From contig CAMLRG010000017.1 in NCBI GenBank assembly GCA_946482335.1, positions 1 to 45,416 on the forward strand: a stretch of 45,416 nt of DNA. The letters run 5' to 3'. How positions within the stretch are numbered: position 1 is the first letter of the stretch; every line of letters starts with the position of its first letter. Under the pieces are notes generated by a model. The model was not told the origin of the DNA and ran no database searches. It saw only the letters and a program-made list of their open reading frames with translations. Position numbers and translations under genes: made by a program. The DNA comes from an uncultured Duganella sp. GTDB lineage: Bacteria; Pseudomonadota; Gammaproteobacteria; Burkholderiales; Burkholderiaceae. Below are positions 8,574 to 16,054 of this stretch, piece by piece.

Positions 8574-9794
8574 ATGCACATTCGCCCAATTGTGCCCCTC
8601 GCCCTCTTGCTGCTGGCCGCCGGCTGCGGCGGCGGCGGCGGTGAAAAAGCCCCCAACAGCACTGCCGTCACCCCCCTGGCGCAGCAATCGTTCAGGATCG
8701 CCGACCTGCCGGAAGTCAGCACCATCCCGGCCGGCATGACCCAGGCGGCCAACCCGCAAGTGGATCAGGTGGTCCAGGCGGCACTGAAGAAATTCAATCT
8801 GCCCGGCGCCACGATCGCCATCCTGAAAGACAAACAAGTCATCTACGCCAAGGGCTACGGCTACAGCAATATCGCCCAGCGCGCGCCCGCCCGTCCGGAA
8901 GAGCGCTTCCAGATCGGCTCCATCAGCAAGATGTTTGTCGCCACCGCCATCCTGCTGTTGGCGGAAGACGGCAAGCTGGGGCTGGACGACAAAGTGGGCA
9001 AGTACTACAGCGGTTTGCCGGACAGCTGGAGCAATATCACGATCCGCATGCTGCTCAGCCACTCGTCCGGCGTGACGGGCGACCCGGACCCCTCGTCCAC
9101 CGATCCTTCCATCGACCGGCGTTTCGACAGCTTCATGGCCGGCAGCGATGCCGAGCGCGTCGCCGCCATCGCCGCCATTCCCCTGCGTTCCACACCCGGC
9201 AGCCAGTTCGAGTACAGCAACCTTGCCTACGGCGTGCTGGGCATGCTGGCGACCAAGGTGGCCGGCATGGACCATGTCGAACTGTTGCAGCAGCGCGTGT
9301 TCCGCCCGCTGGGCATGACGTCCGTGCGCAAGATCGACGCCGCCAACTCGCCGGCAGGCGGCGCAGCCGGCTACCGGCAGGAGGGCGACAGCGTACGCGA
9401 AATCACACTCGGCCCCAACATCTACCGCTTTGCCGCACTGGGCGCGGGCGGGCTGGAAATGAGCGTGCTGGACATGGCGAAATGGGACCAGGCCTTATAT
9501 GGCAGCCAAGTACTGAAGCCGTCCAGCCTGTCCGAAATGACCAGGGCGCAGATCGCGACGGTCAACGGCTCCTACGGCCTGGGCTGGTATTTGTTCACCG
9601 TCAACGGGCGGCCCCTGTTCAAGCATTCCGGCAGCATGGCGGGTTTCGTGGCCGAGTACCGGCGCTGGCCCGACGACCGCTTTTCCACCATCGTGCTGAC
9701 CAACAATGGCGACGTTTCCCTCGATCTTCCCGGTGCGCTGCATATTGCGCGCGCCGTCACCGACGTGCTGCAGCCGGCATTGTCGATCCGTTAG
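8574..9794 (+). CDS. Serine hydrolase lipoprotein, class C beta-lactamase family (copy 2)
   Basis: This 406-residue paralog of the preceding gene has the same layout. The lipoprotein signal ends in LAAGC (Cys18) with a Gly run, SxxK is Ser116-Lys119 (IGSISKMF), YxN is Tyr214-Asn216 (FEYSNLAY), and the C-terminal motif is KHSGSMAGF. Shared blocks include VIYAKGYGYSN, DHVELLQQRVFRPLGM and FSTIVLTNNGDV. Copy 2 has an insert of about ten residues (DPDPSSTDPSIDRRF) after the LLSHSSG helix and a Ser in place of His in the third motif. The start is ATG 8574, preceded by AAAGGA 8 bases upstream. The pair probably acts on related cell-envelope or extracellular substrates. Confidence 0.9.
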   Translation: MHIRPIVPLALLLLAAGCGGGGGEKAPNSTAVTPLAQQSFRIADLPEVSTIPAGMTQAANPQVDQVVQAALKKFNLPGATIAILKDKQVIYAKGYGYSNIAQRAPARPEERFQIGSISKMFVATAILLLAEDGKLGLDDKVGKYYSGLPDSWSNITIRMLLSHSSGVTGDPDPSSTDPSIDRRFDSFMAGSDAERVAAIAAIPLRSTPGSQFEYSNLAYGVLGMLATKVAGMDHVELLQQRVFRPLGMTSVRKIDAANSPAGGAAGYRQEGDSVREITLGPNIYRFAALGAGGLEMSVLDMAKWDQALYGSQVLKPSSLSEMTRAQIATVNGSYGLGWYLFTVNGRPLFKHSGSMAGFVAEYRRWPDDRFSTIVLTNNGDVSLDLPGALHIARAVTDVLQPALSIR

Positions 9795-9827
9795 AAGGAT
9801 CCGCGTCCGACATGGCTGCACCCGCCT

Positions 9828-9857
9828 CTGTCAGTGCGTTAACTTCTAATGCATAAT
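9828..9857 (+). promoter_or_regulatory. Candidate promoter of lytS-like operon
   Basis: CTGTCA (9828-9833, four of six matches to the -35 consensus) is followed after 18 bases by CATAAT (9852-9857, five of six matches to the -10). The -10 falls inside the first codons of the longest kinase reading frame. If it is real, translation would start at the ATG at 9885 rather than at 9849. Confidence 0.35.
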
Positions 9858-10934
9858 AGGCAATCGCAACGAAGTCGCCGCCGCATGCGTATTGCCGCCC
9901 TGATCATTTTCGCCGCCCTGCTGCTGTACTTGCAGGGCTCTTTGCACATGTTCGTCGGGCAGCGCGACTTGGGCGAGGTGGGATTCCGCACGGCGGTGGC
10001 ATTGGCCTACTTCAGCGTCGCCGGTGCCCTGGTCTGGCTGGCCAGCACCCGCCTCGACCCATGGCTGGCACGGCGCCTGCCCCGGTTGCCGGCGCGCCTG
10101 CTGGCGGGCGCCCTGGCCTTGTTGTGCGCCATGGCTGGCGCGACCGCCATCCTGTATGGCGCCGTCTTCCCGCTGCTGATGGGCCGCCCGGTGACCGGCA
10201 CCGGCCTGTATGCCATTGCCTACAAGGCTTGCGTGGCGGCGCTGCTGGTGTACGGCTGGCTGGTCTTCAACCGCAGCAACAGAAGCAACCAGGACGCCGC
10301 GCAAGGCCTGCAGGCGGACACCAACCGCCTCGCCGCCGACCTTGGCCGCGCAGAACTGGCGATGCTGCAAGCCCAGATCGAGCCGCATTTCCTGTTCAAC
10401 ACGCTGGCGCTGGTCAAGCGGCAGTACCGCACCGATCCCGCGCAAGCTGCGCAGGTGATGGATACCCTGGCCGCCTTCCTGGAGTCGGCGGCGCCGGCCC
10501 TGCAACAGGATAGCTGGACACTGGGTCAGGAACTGGACCTGGTGCAGCTGTACCTGGACATCCTGACTTACCGTTTCGGCGCCACGCTGGCGCACCGGAT
10601 CGAGGTGCCGGACAGCTACCGCCAGCAGCCCCTCCCCGCCCTGGTGCTGGCCACGCTGGTGGAAAACGCCGTCCGCCACGGTCTTGCTCCCAAGACCGGC
10701 GCGGGCAGCCTGTCGGTCACTGCGCAGGAGCGCGACGGCGGCCTGCATATCGAAGTCGCGGACGACGGCGTCGGCCTGCGCCAGCAATCGGGGAGCGGCC
10801 TCGGACTGACCACGGTGCGGGCGCGCCTGCGCAGCGCCTTCGGCGATGCCGCCCGGCTGCTGGTGCAGCCCGGCCAGCCGAGCGGCGTGCGCGCCACCGT
10901 CACCATCGCAGGAGCGGCCGCCAATGCGCATTGA
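9849..10934 (+). CDS. LytS/YehU-type sensor histidine kinase
   Basis: This 361-residue membrane kinase has four hydrophobic helices in residues 14-140 (for example RIAALIIFAALLLYL and YKACVAALLVYGWLVF) and a short coiled coil. The His_kinase domain has phospho-acceptor His180 in QIEPHFLFNTL. The HATPase_c domain shows LVENAVRHG (N box), VADDGVGL and GSGLGLTTVRARL (G boxes). It pairs with the LytTR regulator two genes downstream. It overlaps the next gene by 11 bases. An alternative start at 9885 (MRIAALII) would remove the Arg-rich leader and agrees with a -10 element at 9852-9857. The signal sensed is unknown. Confidence 0.92.
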   Translation: MHNRQSQRSRRRMRIAALIIFAALLLYLQGSLHMFVGQRDLGEVGFRTAVALAYFSVAGALVWLASTRLDPWLARRLPRLPARLLAGALALLCAMAGATAILYGAVFPLLMGRPVTGTGLYAIAYKACVAALLVYGWLVFNRSNRSNQDAAQGLQADTNRLAADLGRAELAMLQAQIEPHFLFNTLALVKRQYRTDPAQAAQVMDTLAAFLESAAPALQQDSWTLGQELDLVQLYLDILTYRFGATLAHRIEVPDSYRQQPLPALVLATLVENAVRHGLAPKTGAGSLSVTAQERDGGLHIEVADDGVGLRQQSGSGLGLTTVRARLRSAFGDAARLLVQPGQPSGVRATVTIAGAAANAH

Positions 10935-11562
10935 CCGCACTGCCTGCGCCTTCGCCGCCGCGGGCGCCGCCAACGCGGTGCTCTCACGGATGTACAACGC
11001 CCCCGCGTACCTGGCCGCAAACGGCATCGCCTTGCTGCTGAAAGTGCTGCTTGTGCAATTCGTTGTGTACTCGGTCGTCGGCCTGGCCCTGATGCTGGCC
11101 CTGCGCGGTGGCGCTGCGCCTGCGGCGATGCTGCGACGGCCGCTGCGCTTCATTCTGGTGCTGAGCGCCGCGAGCGCGCCGTTGTCCTGGCTGTCCTGGG
11201 CGCTGGAGGTAAGCATCTGGCGGGAACGTGCCGTGCTGTGGGGGCTGACGCTGCCGGGATTCGTCAACGGCTGGCTGACCATCATGCTGTGGGGCGGCCT
11301 GTTCGGCTGGCTTTATCTGCTCTGGCTGCAGCGGCGCGACGACCGCGCGCGCCTGAACAGCATGCTGGCCGAACGCGCCCTGCTGGCGCGCCAGGTCGCC
11401 CAGGCGGAATTGCTGGCCGCGCGCACCCGCATCGACCCCGTCGCCGTCGCCGCCGAACTGCGCGCAGTGCAGGCGCGCTACGCTGTGGCGCCGAGTGAGG
11501 GCGCGGCCCTGCTGGACCAACTGATCGGCCGCCTGCGGGCGGCGCTGAACCGAGGCAAATGA
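10924..11562 (+). CDS. Membrane pseudo-sensor: kinase-like protein lacking phospho-His and ATPase domain
   Basis: This 212-residue protein has about four hydrophobic segments (IALLLKVLLVQFVVYSVVGL, LRFILVLSAASAPLSWLSW and LTIMLWGGLFGWLYLLWL being the clearest), followed by a charged coiled coil. The last about 50 residues align without gaps to the dimerisation region of the preceding kinase: RIDPVAVAAELRAV here against QIEPHFLFNTLALV there. The phospho-acceptor His is Val173 and the conserved Asn is also lost. The protein ends at residue 212 with no HATPase domain. It overlaps the kinase by 11 bases and the regulator by 4 (ATGA), so the three are co-translated. I infer an accessory or regulatory subunit. 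A decayed kinase remnant is the alternative, but the intact frame and overlaps argue against it. Confidence 0.8.
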   Translation: MRIDRTACAFAAAGAANAVLSRMYNAPAYLAANGIALLLKVLLVQFVVYSVVGLALMLALRGGAAPAAMLRRPLRFILVLSAASAPLSWLSWALEVSIWRERAVLWGLTLPGFVNGWLTIMLWGGLFGWLYLLWLQRRDDRARLNSMLAERALLARQVAQAELLAARTRIDPVAVAAELRAVQARYAVAPSEGAALLDQLIGRLRAALNRGK

Positions 11563-12311
11563 CCCTATCCCCCACCGCCCTGATCGTCGAAGACGAAATC
11601 GCACTGGCCGACGAATTGCAGGAGCAGCTGCAACTGCTGTGGCCCGAGCTGCGCATTGTCGGCCGGGCGCACAGCGGCGAGGACGCCTTGCGCTGCGTGA
11701 TGGCGCAGCAGCCGGACATCGTCTTCCTCGACATCCAGATCCCCGACCCGAACGGCCTGCAAGTGGCGCGCATCATCCGCGACCGCTGCCACATCGTCTT
11801 TGTCACCGCCTACGACGCGCACGCGCTGGAAGCCTTCGAGCGGGGCGCTGTCGATTACCTGCTCAAGCCCGTCGTCAGCGAGCGCCTGGCGATGGCGGTG
11901 CAAAGGCTGCAGCGGCAGGTGCCGCAGGCGCCGCGCGACCTGGGCGGCCTGCTCGACCAGCTGGAAACGCCGCCAGCCACGTCGCGCCACCTGCGCTGGA
12001 TCACGGCCACGGCCGGCAATGCGATGCGCCTGATTACGGTCGATGAAGTGGTGTTCTTCCAGGCCGCCCACAAGTCCACCCGCGTCGTGCTGGCCGACTC
12101 CGACCTCCTGATCAAGAAAAGCCTGAAGGAATTGCTGGCCGAGCTGGACCCGGAGCAGTTCTGGCAAACCCACCGCTCCACCGTCGTCAACGCGCTGCAT
12201 ATCGCCAGCATCGGCCCCAAGCTGGACGGCGAGCTGGCGATCATGCTCAAGTCGCGCCGCGAGCAGTTGCCGGTGTCGGAAGCCTTCGTACGCCGCTTCC
12301 GGCAGATGTAG
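11559..12311 (+). CDS. LytTR-family response regulator
   Basis: This 250-residue regulator has an N-terminal receiver and a C-terminal LytTR DNA-binding domain. Receiver landmarks are Glu11-Asp12, phospho-acceptor Asp58 (IVFLDIQIPD), Thr83 (FVTAYD) and Lys103 (YLLKPV). The LytTR half (about residues 145-250) shows VDEVVFFQAAHKSTRVVL, FWQTHRSTVVNALHI and LPVSEAFVRRFRQM. It is the third gene of the kinase/pseudo-kinase/regulator operon and overlaps the middle gene by four bases. LytTR targets are typically paired direct repeats; none was assigned here. It could also act on the adjacent hemoglobin gene, but that is only proximity. Confidence 0.95.
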   Translation: MTLSPTALIVEDEIALADELQEQLQLLWPELRIVGRAHSGEDALRCVMAQQPDIVFLDIQIPDPNGLQVARIIRDRCHIVFVTAYDAHALEAFERGAVDYLLKPVVSERLAMAVQRLQRQVPQAPRDLGGLLDQLETPPATSRHLRWITATAGNAMRLITVDEVVFFQAAHKSTRVVLADSDLLIKKSLKELLAELDPEQFWQTHRSTVVNALHIASIGPKLDGELAIMLKSRREQLPVSEAFVRRFRQM

Positions 12312-12312
12312 G

Positions 12313-12337
12313 TATAATGATGCATTCGTTTTGCATC
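12313..12337 (+). promoter_or_regulatory. NsrR-like box with adjoining TATAAT upstream of the hemoglobin gene
   Basis: A perfect TATAAT (12313-12318) directly abuts a 19-base dyad, GATGCATTCGTTTTGCATC (12319-12337). The dyad matches the known NsrR half-site pattern (A)GATGYATT...rCATC(TT). An operator at this place would block transcription start. NsrR is the nitric-oxide-sensing Rrf2-type repressor, and hemoglobin-type genes are frequent members of its regulon. No good -35 was found at the usual spacing, so the promoter may be weak or activator-dependent. Confidence 0.6.
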
Positions 12338-12347
12338 TTTATTAAGC

Positions 12348-12716
12348 ATGCTGCCCCTGACCACCGAATCGATTGCCACCCTGGTCCACCAGTTCTACGA
12401 CGGCGTGCGCGCCGATCCGGAACTGGGGCCGGTATTCGATGCCGCCATCGACGACTGGGAGCCGCACCTGGCGCGCATGGTGGAGTTCTGGAGCACCACC
12501 ATGCTCGGCACCAGGAGTTTCCAGGGCAACGTGTACGGCAAACACATGGCGCTGCCGGGCGTGCAGCCGCAGCACTTCGAGCGCTGGCTTGCGCTGTTCC
12601 AATCCACTGTGGACCGCCTGTTTGAACCGGCCGTGGCCCAGGAATTCCGCGTCGTGGCCAGCCGCATTGCGCAAAGCCTGCAATATGGCTTCTTCGGCCA
12701 GGTCCATTTCAGCTGA
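12348..12716 (+). CDS. Group III truncated hemoglobin
   Basis: This 122-residue globin of truncated hemoglobin group III (Campylobacter Ctb type) is probably involved in nitric oxide or oxygen handling in the cytoplasm. The features fit the group: Tyr17 in HQFYDGVRAD (B10 position), DDWEPHLARMVEFWST, the YGKHMALPG loop, and proximal His76 in QPQHFERWLALF with Trp80 at the G8 position. It starts 36 bases after the LytTR stop, and an NsrR-like dyad and TATAAT lie in that gap, so it has its own NO-linked control. There is no clear Shine-Dalgarno. Its 3' end overlaps the convergent EAL-like gene by 8 bases (12709-12716). Confidence 0.92.
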   Translation: MLPLTTESIATLVHQFYDGVRADPELGPVFDAAIDDWEPHLARMVEFWSTTMLGTRSFQGNVYGKHMALPGVQPQHFERWLALFQSTVDRLFEPAVAQEFRVVASRIAQSLQYGFFGQVHFS

Positions 12717-13275
12717 AGGCGTCTGCCGCGCACATGACCGAATAGCTGGCTTGCCAGCGCCGCAGCGTGTCCGGCAGCACGTGCGCCGGGCGGGGCGTCG
12801 CGATGAATTCCCCTGCCGCCTGCGCGCAACCGGCATCGTGCGCGCGCAGCCAGTCCAGCAGGTCGGCCACTTCGCAGCACGCGGCATCGCCATCGAGGCG
12901 GTCGTCGGCACGCAGCGCCAGACGCGACGGCGCCATGCCCGCCTGGGCAAGCAAGTGCATCACCGCGCCGCGCGTGGTGCGCCCGTCCAGCACCCGCTGC
13001 GGCACGGGCAGCGCCAGCACCAGGTCCAGCTCAAACCCTTCCCCGTCCCACATGCGCAAGGCTGCCAGCGCATCGCACACCAGGTGCAGCACGAACAGCT
13101 CTTGCTCGGCAATGCCGGACAGCGCGGCGGCAATGGCGGGCGATGGCGCCAAGCTGCCATCCTGCAGGCGCCAGCGCACGGCGGCCTGCACGCAGGCGAC
13201 GCTGCCGTCGCGCGCCGCCACGTGCGGGTGGCACCACAATTCGAACTCGCCGAGTTCGAGGGCATTACCAATCAT
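12709..13275 (-). CDS. Truncated, degenerate EAL-domain-like protein
   Basis: This 188-residue soluble protein shows both ends of an EAL (cyclic-di-GMP phosphodiesterase) fold without its catalytic middle. FELWCHPHVAARDG...VQAAVRW (residues 11-35) matches the start of EAL domains, with the signature Glu-Ala-Leu read as Gln-Ala-Ala. DLVLALPVPQRVL replaces the NLS strand. GCAQAAGEFIATPRP (149-163) matches the C-terminal QGY...P region. Roughly 100 residues that would carry DDFG, KID and EGVET are absent. It is therefore unlikely to hydrolyse c-di-GMP, but may bind a partner or ligand. The start overlaps the TonB receptor stop by 11 bases, so the two are translationally coupled. Confidence 0.65.
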   Translation of the reverse strand: MIGNALELGEFELWCHPHVAARDGSVACVQAAVRWRLQDGSLAPSPAIAAALSGIAEQELFVLHLVCDALAALRMWDGEGFELDLVLALPVPQRVLDGRTTRGAVMHLLAQAGMAPSRLALRADDRLDGDAACCEVADLLDWLRAHDAGCAQAAGEFIATPRPAHVLPDTLRRWQASYSVMCAADAFS

Positions 13276-15553
13276 ATTTCACCTCAGCGGAGTAGGAACG
13301 TTGCGGGTACGGGTGGAAGTTCCAGTACTTGTAGTTGTTGGCGTTGTCGACCCCGAGCGCCACGCTCCAATGCCGGTCGATGCGGTAGCGCAGGCGTGCG
13401 TCGACCGTGAAGTATTTGCTGGCGCCCTGGTAGGCGAAGCCGTTGACGTCCGTGTTGTCCAGCGTCGAATACTGCTTGCCGCTGTAGCGCGCAGCCAGGG
13501 TCGCACTGAGCTTGTCGCTGACGCGGTAAGTCGCCAACGCGCTGGCGCGCCATTCGGGGATGCGCGGCTGCCATTTGCCGACGCTGGCCGGGAACTGGCT
13601 GTTGCGCTTGATCTTCGAATCGGTCCAGGTCAGGCTGGCTTGCAGGTCCAGTCCATCCAGCAGCACGTTCTCGTCCGACCACGCCGTTTCCAGGCCGTGC
13701 GTGCGGATCAGTTCCACGTTCTGCACATTGGTCACATTGGGCGTCACCAGCACATTGGTCTGCGCATACAGCGCATCGCTGTTACGCTCGAAAAATGCCG
13801 TCAGGCGCAAGGCCGAATTGCCGGCCAGGCGCTCCGCGCTCAGTTCCGCGGTCCAGGAGCGTTCGGCTTTGAGGTCGGGATTGTTGTTGACCAGCGTACC
13901 GGTGTTGTTGACGCCACCCTGGTACAGCTCCGATACCGTCGGCATGCGCACGGCGCGGCCGGCCGATGCCTTCAGCGTCCAGTCGTCGCTGGCCTGGAAT
14001 GCCACTGCCGCCTTCGGCGAAACGAAATTGTCGCTGCGCACGGCGTGGCGCACGACAGCCAGCGCGTTGGCGGTTTCTCCTTCGCGCCCTGCCCAATGCT
14101 CGAAGCGCGCCCCCAGCACCGCCTTCCAGTCCTGGGCCAGGCGCCAGGTATCCTGCAGGTACAGGCTGTCGATACTGGTGCGTCCGGAGAAGGATTGGTT
14201 GCGCGCACCGGGCGCCCCGTCCAGCCAGTCGGCAGTGGCACGTTCGATGGTGGACAGCTTGTAGGCAGCGCGCTGGTAGCCGAAGTCGACGATGTGCGCG
14301 CCGCGCATCCCGCCAGGGCGCCAGGTGCCTTTCAGCGCCAGCGTGTTCCAGCCGGTGCCGCCCTGGTCCACGACGCGGCCTGCCCCGCCATTGGCGGCCG
14401 CCGGGCGCGCCGTGGTGGGCGCGCGCAGCACATCGCGGCTGTAGTCGTACAGGCTGGCCGCCAGCTCCCAGTCGAACACGCCCTTGCTATTGCTTTTCAC
14501 GGTCAGCCCGTGCATCAGGTGGCGCAGTTCCTCCTTCGAGGCATTGAAGTCGGCTGCCGCCAGTGTGAAACCGCGGCCATTGATTGAGACCGCGCCGCTG
14601 TACACCGGCCTGCCTGCCGCATCGCGCAGGTAGGTGTTGGGGCGGCCGTCCGAATCGTTCTGCCACCAGCCGAGCGAATAGCTGGCGCGCACGGTCGGCG
14701 AGAAGTCGTATGCGAGCTTGACCCTGGCGTGGTCCTGCACCGTGCTGTACTGGGTTGCCGTGCCGAGGATGAGGATATCGCGGTTGCTGCGGTCCTTGCC
14801 TGCCACCGCGCCGGTGACCGGCAGGCCGGCAGCGCCTGCGGTTCCGGCCGCGGCCAAGCGCGTGGTATAGGTTTGCGGCTGGCCATCGCTATCGGTCCGG
14901 TTGACGCTAACCAGCCAGGACCACGCGCCATGGCGGCTGCCCAGCGACATGCCGGCCTGGCGCGCGCTGAAGGTGTCACTGGTGTGATACAGCTCGAAAG
15001 GCTGGCGCACGTACGCCACGCGGGCATGCGCCTCGAATTGTTTCGGCATGCGGGTCTGGTAGTCGACCACGGCGCCCACGGAATTGCCGCCGTAGGCTGC
15101 CGAGAACGGCCCGTACAGCACGTCGACCCGTTCGATTTCCTCCGGCGCCACCATGCCCCAGCGCGGCGCGAAGGTGGCACCGTTGCCCAGGTAGTTCGAC
15201 AACAGCACGCCATCGGCATACACCGCCGAACGGGCGCTGTTGCCGGTGCCGGAGGCGCGGGTGGACAGCACGGCATGGTTGTAGTCGCCGATATAGCGCT
15301 TGCGCACCAGCAGGCTTGGCATGTATTTCAGCGCGTCTTCCGCGTCGCTGGCATTGATGGTGTTCTCGATCTGGGCGCGCGTGATGCCTTCGATCGTGGT
15401 CGGGATCTGGGTCGGCAACGACGTCGGATTGACGCCGGCGATGACGACGGTGCCGATCAGCTTGAGCGGCGATTCCCCTTCGTGGTCGGCCAGCGCCGGT
15501 GCGGAAAAGGCGGCCAGCAGCGCGGCGGCCAGGGGAATGGGACGGATATCCAT
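13265..15553 (-). CDS. TonB-dependent outer membrane receptor, metal-related substrate suspected
   Basis: This 762-residue TonB-dependent receptor has the signal peptide MDIRPIPLAAALLAAFSAPALA. The plug domain has the features INASDAEDALKYMPSLLV, YADGVLLSNYLG and IERVDVLYGPFSAAYGGNSV. A long beta-barrel ends in SYSAEVKYDW with a terminal aromatic. The start at 15553 was preferred over 15577 because it begins at the signal peptide and has AAGGAAG at good spacing. It lies 90 bases after the DUF2946 gene on the same strand and overlaps the EAL-like gene. The DUF2946 neighbour suggests a metal ligand, possibly copper; no Fur box is seen here. The ligand is inference only. Confidence 0.9.
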   Translation of the reverse strand: MDIRPIPLAAALLAAFSAPALADHEGESPLKLIGTVVIAGVNPTSLPTQIPTTIEGITRAQIENTINASDAEDALKYMPSLLVRKRYIGDYNHAVLSTRASGTGNSARSAVYADGVLLSNYLGNGATFAPRWGMVAPEEIERVDVLYGPFSAAYGGNSVGAVVDYQTRMPKQFEAHARVAYVRQPFELYHTSDTFSARQAGMSLGSRHGAWSWLVSVNRTDSDGQPQTYTTRLAAAGTAGAAGLPVTGAVAGKDRSNRDILILGTATQYSTVQDHARVKLAYDFSPTVRASYSLGWWQNDSDGRPNTYLRDAAGRPVYSGAVSINGRGFTLAAADFNASKEELRHLMHGLTVKSNSKGVFDWELAASLYDYSRDVLRAPTTARPAAANGGAGRVVDQGGTGWNTLALKGTWRPGGMRGAHIVDFGYQRAAYKLSTIERATADWLDGAPGARNQSFSGRTSIDSLYLQDTWRLAQDWKAVLGARFEHWAGREGETANALAVVRHAVRSDNFVSPKAAVAFQASDDWTLKASAGRAVRMPTVSELYQGGVNNTGTLVNNNPDLKAERSWTAELSAERLAGNSALRLTAFFERNSDALYAQTNVLVTPNVTNVQNVELIRTHGLETAWSDENVLLDGLDLQASLTWTDSKIKRNSQFPASVGKWQPRIPEWRASALATYRVSDKLSATLAARYSGKQYSTLDNTDVNGFAYQGASKYFTVDARLRYRIDRHWSVALGVDNANNYKYWNFHPYPQRSYSAEVKYDW

Positions 15554-15643
15554 GATGCTTCCTTTTTTGTCGTGCAAACGAGCGCCTTGCGACCGCGCCG
15601 TCGCGCGGCGCGTGCAATGCAGGGCTGGGTCAGGGCGGAAGGA

Positions 15644-15982
15644 TCAGGCGCCAGGCGGGGCGCGCGGCGGCGGCGCCAGGCGCTGCTGCTGCGCCGCTGG
15701 CGCAGGCGCCGGCAGCGAGGGTGCGGCGCGTGCCGGCGAGAGCACGGCCAGCGCATTGCCGGTGGATGGCGGCGGCACGGTGGGCAGGTCCGCCTGCACC
15801 ATGCAGTAGCCGCACTTCTGGACCACGTGATGCGCGGCGGGCTGGTCATGGCAGTGGGCGGCGCCATTGTCGCCGCAGGCTGCCGCCAGCAGCGAAGACA
15901 CAGCCGGCGCGGAAACAGCCACCAGCATCGCAAGCAATGCGATCCTGACGATATTGGCTAATTGTTTCCTGCTCCAGGCCAC
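15644..15982 (-). CDS. DUF2946-like small membrane protein with Cys-x-x-Cys
   Basis: This 112-residue protein has an N-terminal hydrophobic segment (IVRIALLAMLVAVSAPAVSSLL), a His/Cys-bearing middle (GAAHCHDQPAAHH) and a CGYC motif, then a Pro/Ala-rich tail. The layout, a signal-like helix followed by KCxYC, matches the DUF2946 family often found next to TonB receptors or copper genes. The start appears to be GTG at 15982, with GGGA 7 bases upstream. It is first in a probable operon with the TonB receptor and the EAL-like gene. A long palindrome covers its leader. Metal binding by the Cys/His cluster is inference. Confidence 0.75.
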   Translation of the reverse strand: MAWSRKQLANIVRIALLAMLVAVSAPAVSSLLAAACGDNGAAHCHDQPAAHHVVQKCGYCMVQADLPTVPPPSTGNALAVLSPARAAPSLPAPAPAAQQQRLAPPPRAPPGA

Positions 15983-15993
15983 GATGGTTCCCG

Positions 15994-16020
15994 CAATGTC
16001 ACTTTCGATAAGTCACATTG
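15994..16020. promoter_or_regulatory. 27-bp gapped palindrome, putative operator of DUF2946/TonB-receptor operon
   Basis: The arms CAATGTCACTT (15994-16004) and AAGTCACATTG (16010-16020) are inverted repeats with 10 of 11 positions matching around a 5-base centre. The site lies 12-38 bases upstream of the GTG start and overlaps a minus-strand TACAAT -10-like element (16017-16022). The pattern is not a Fur box. The regulator is unknown; a metal sensor would suit the downstream genes. Confidence 0.55.
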
Positions 16021-16054
16021 TAGATACCGCTTTTTCGGGGCGACATGCCCTAGA

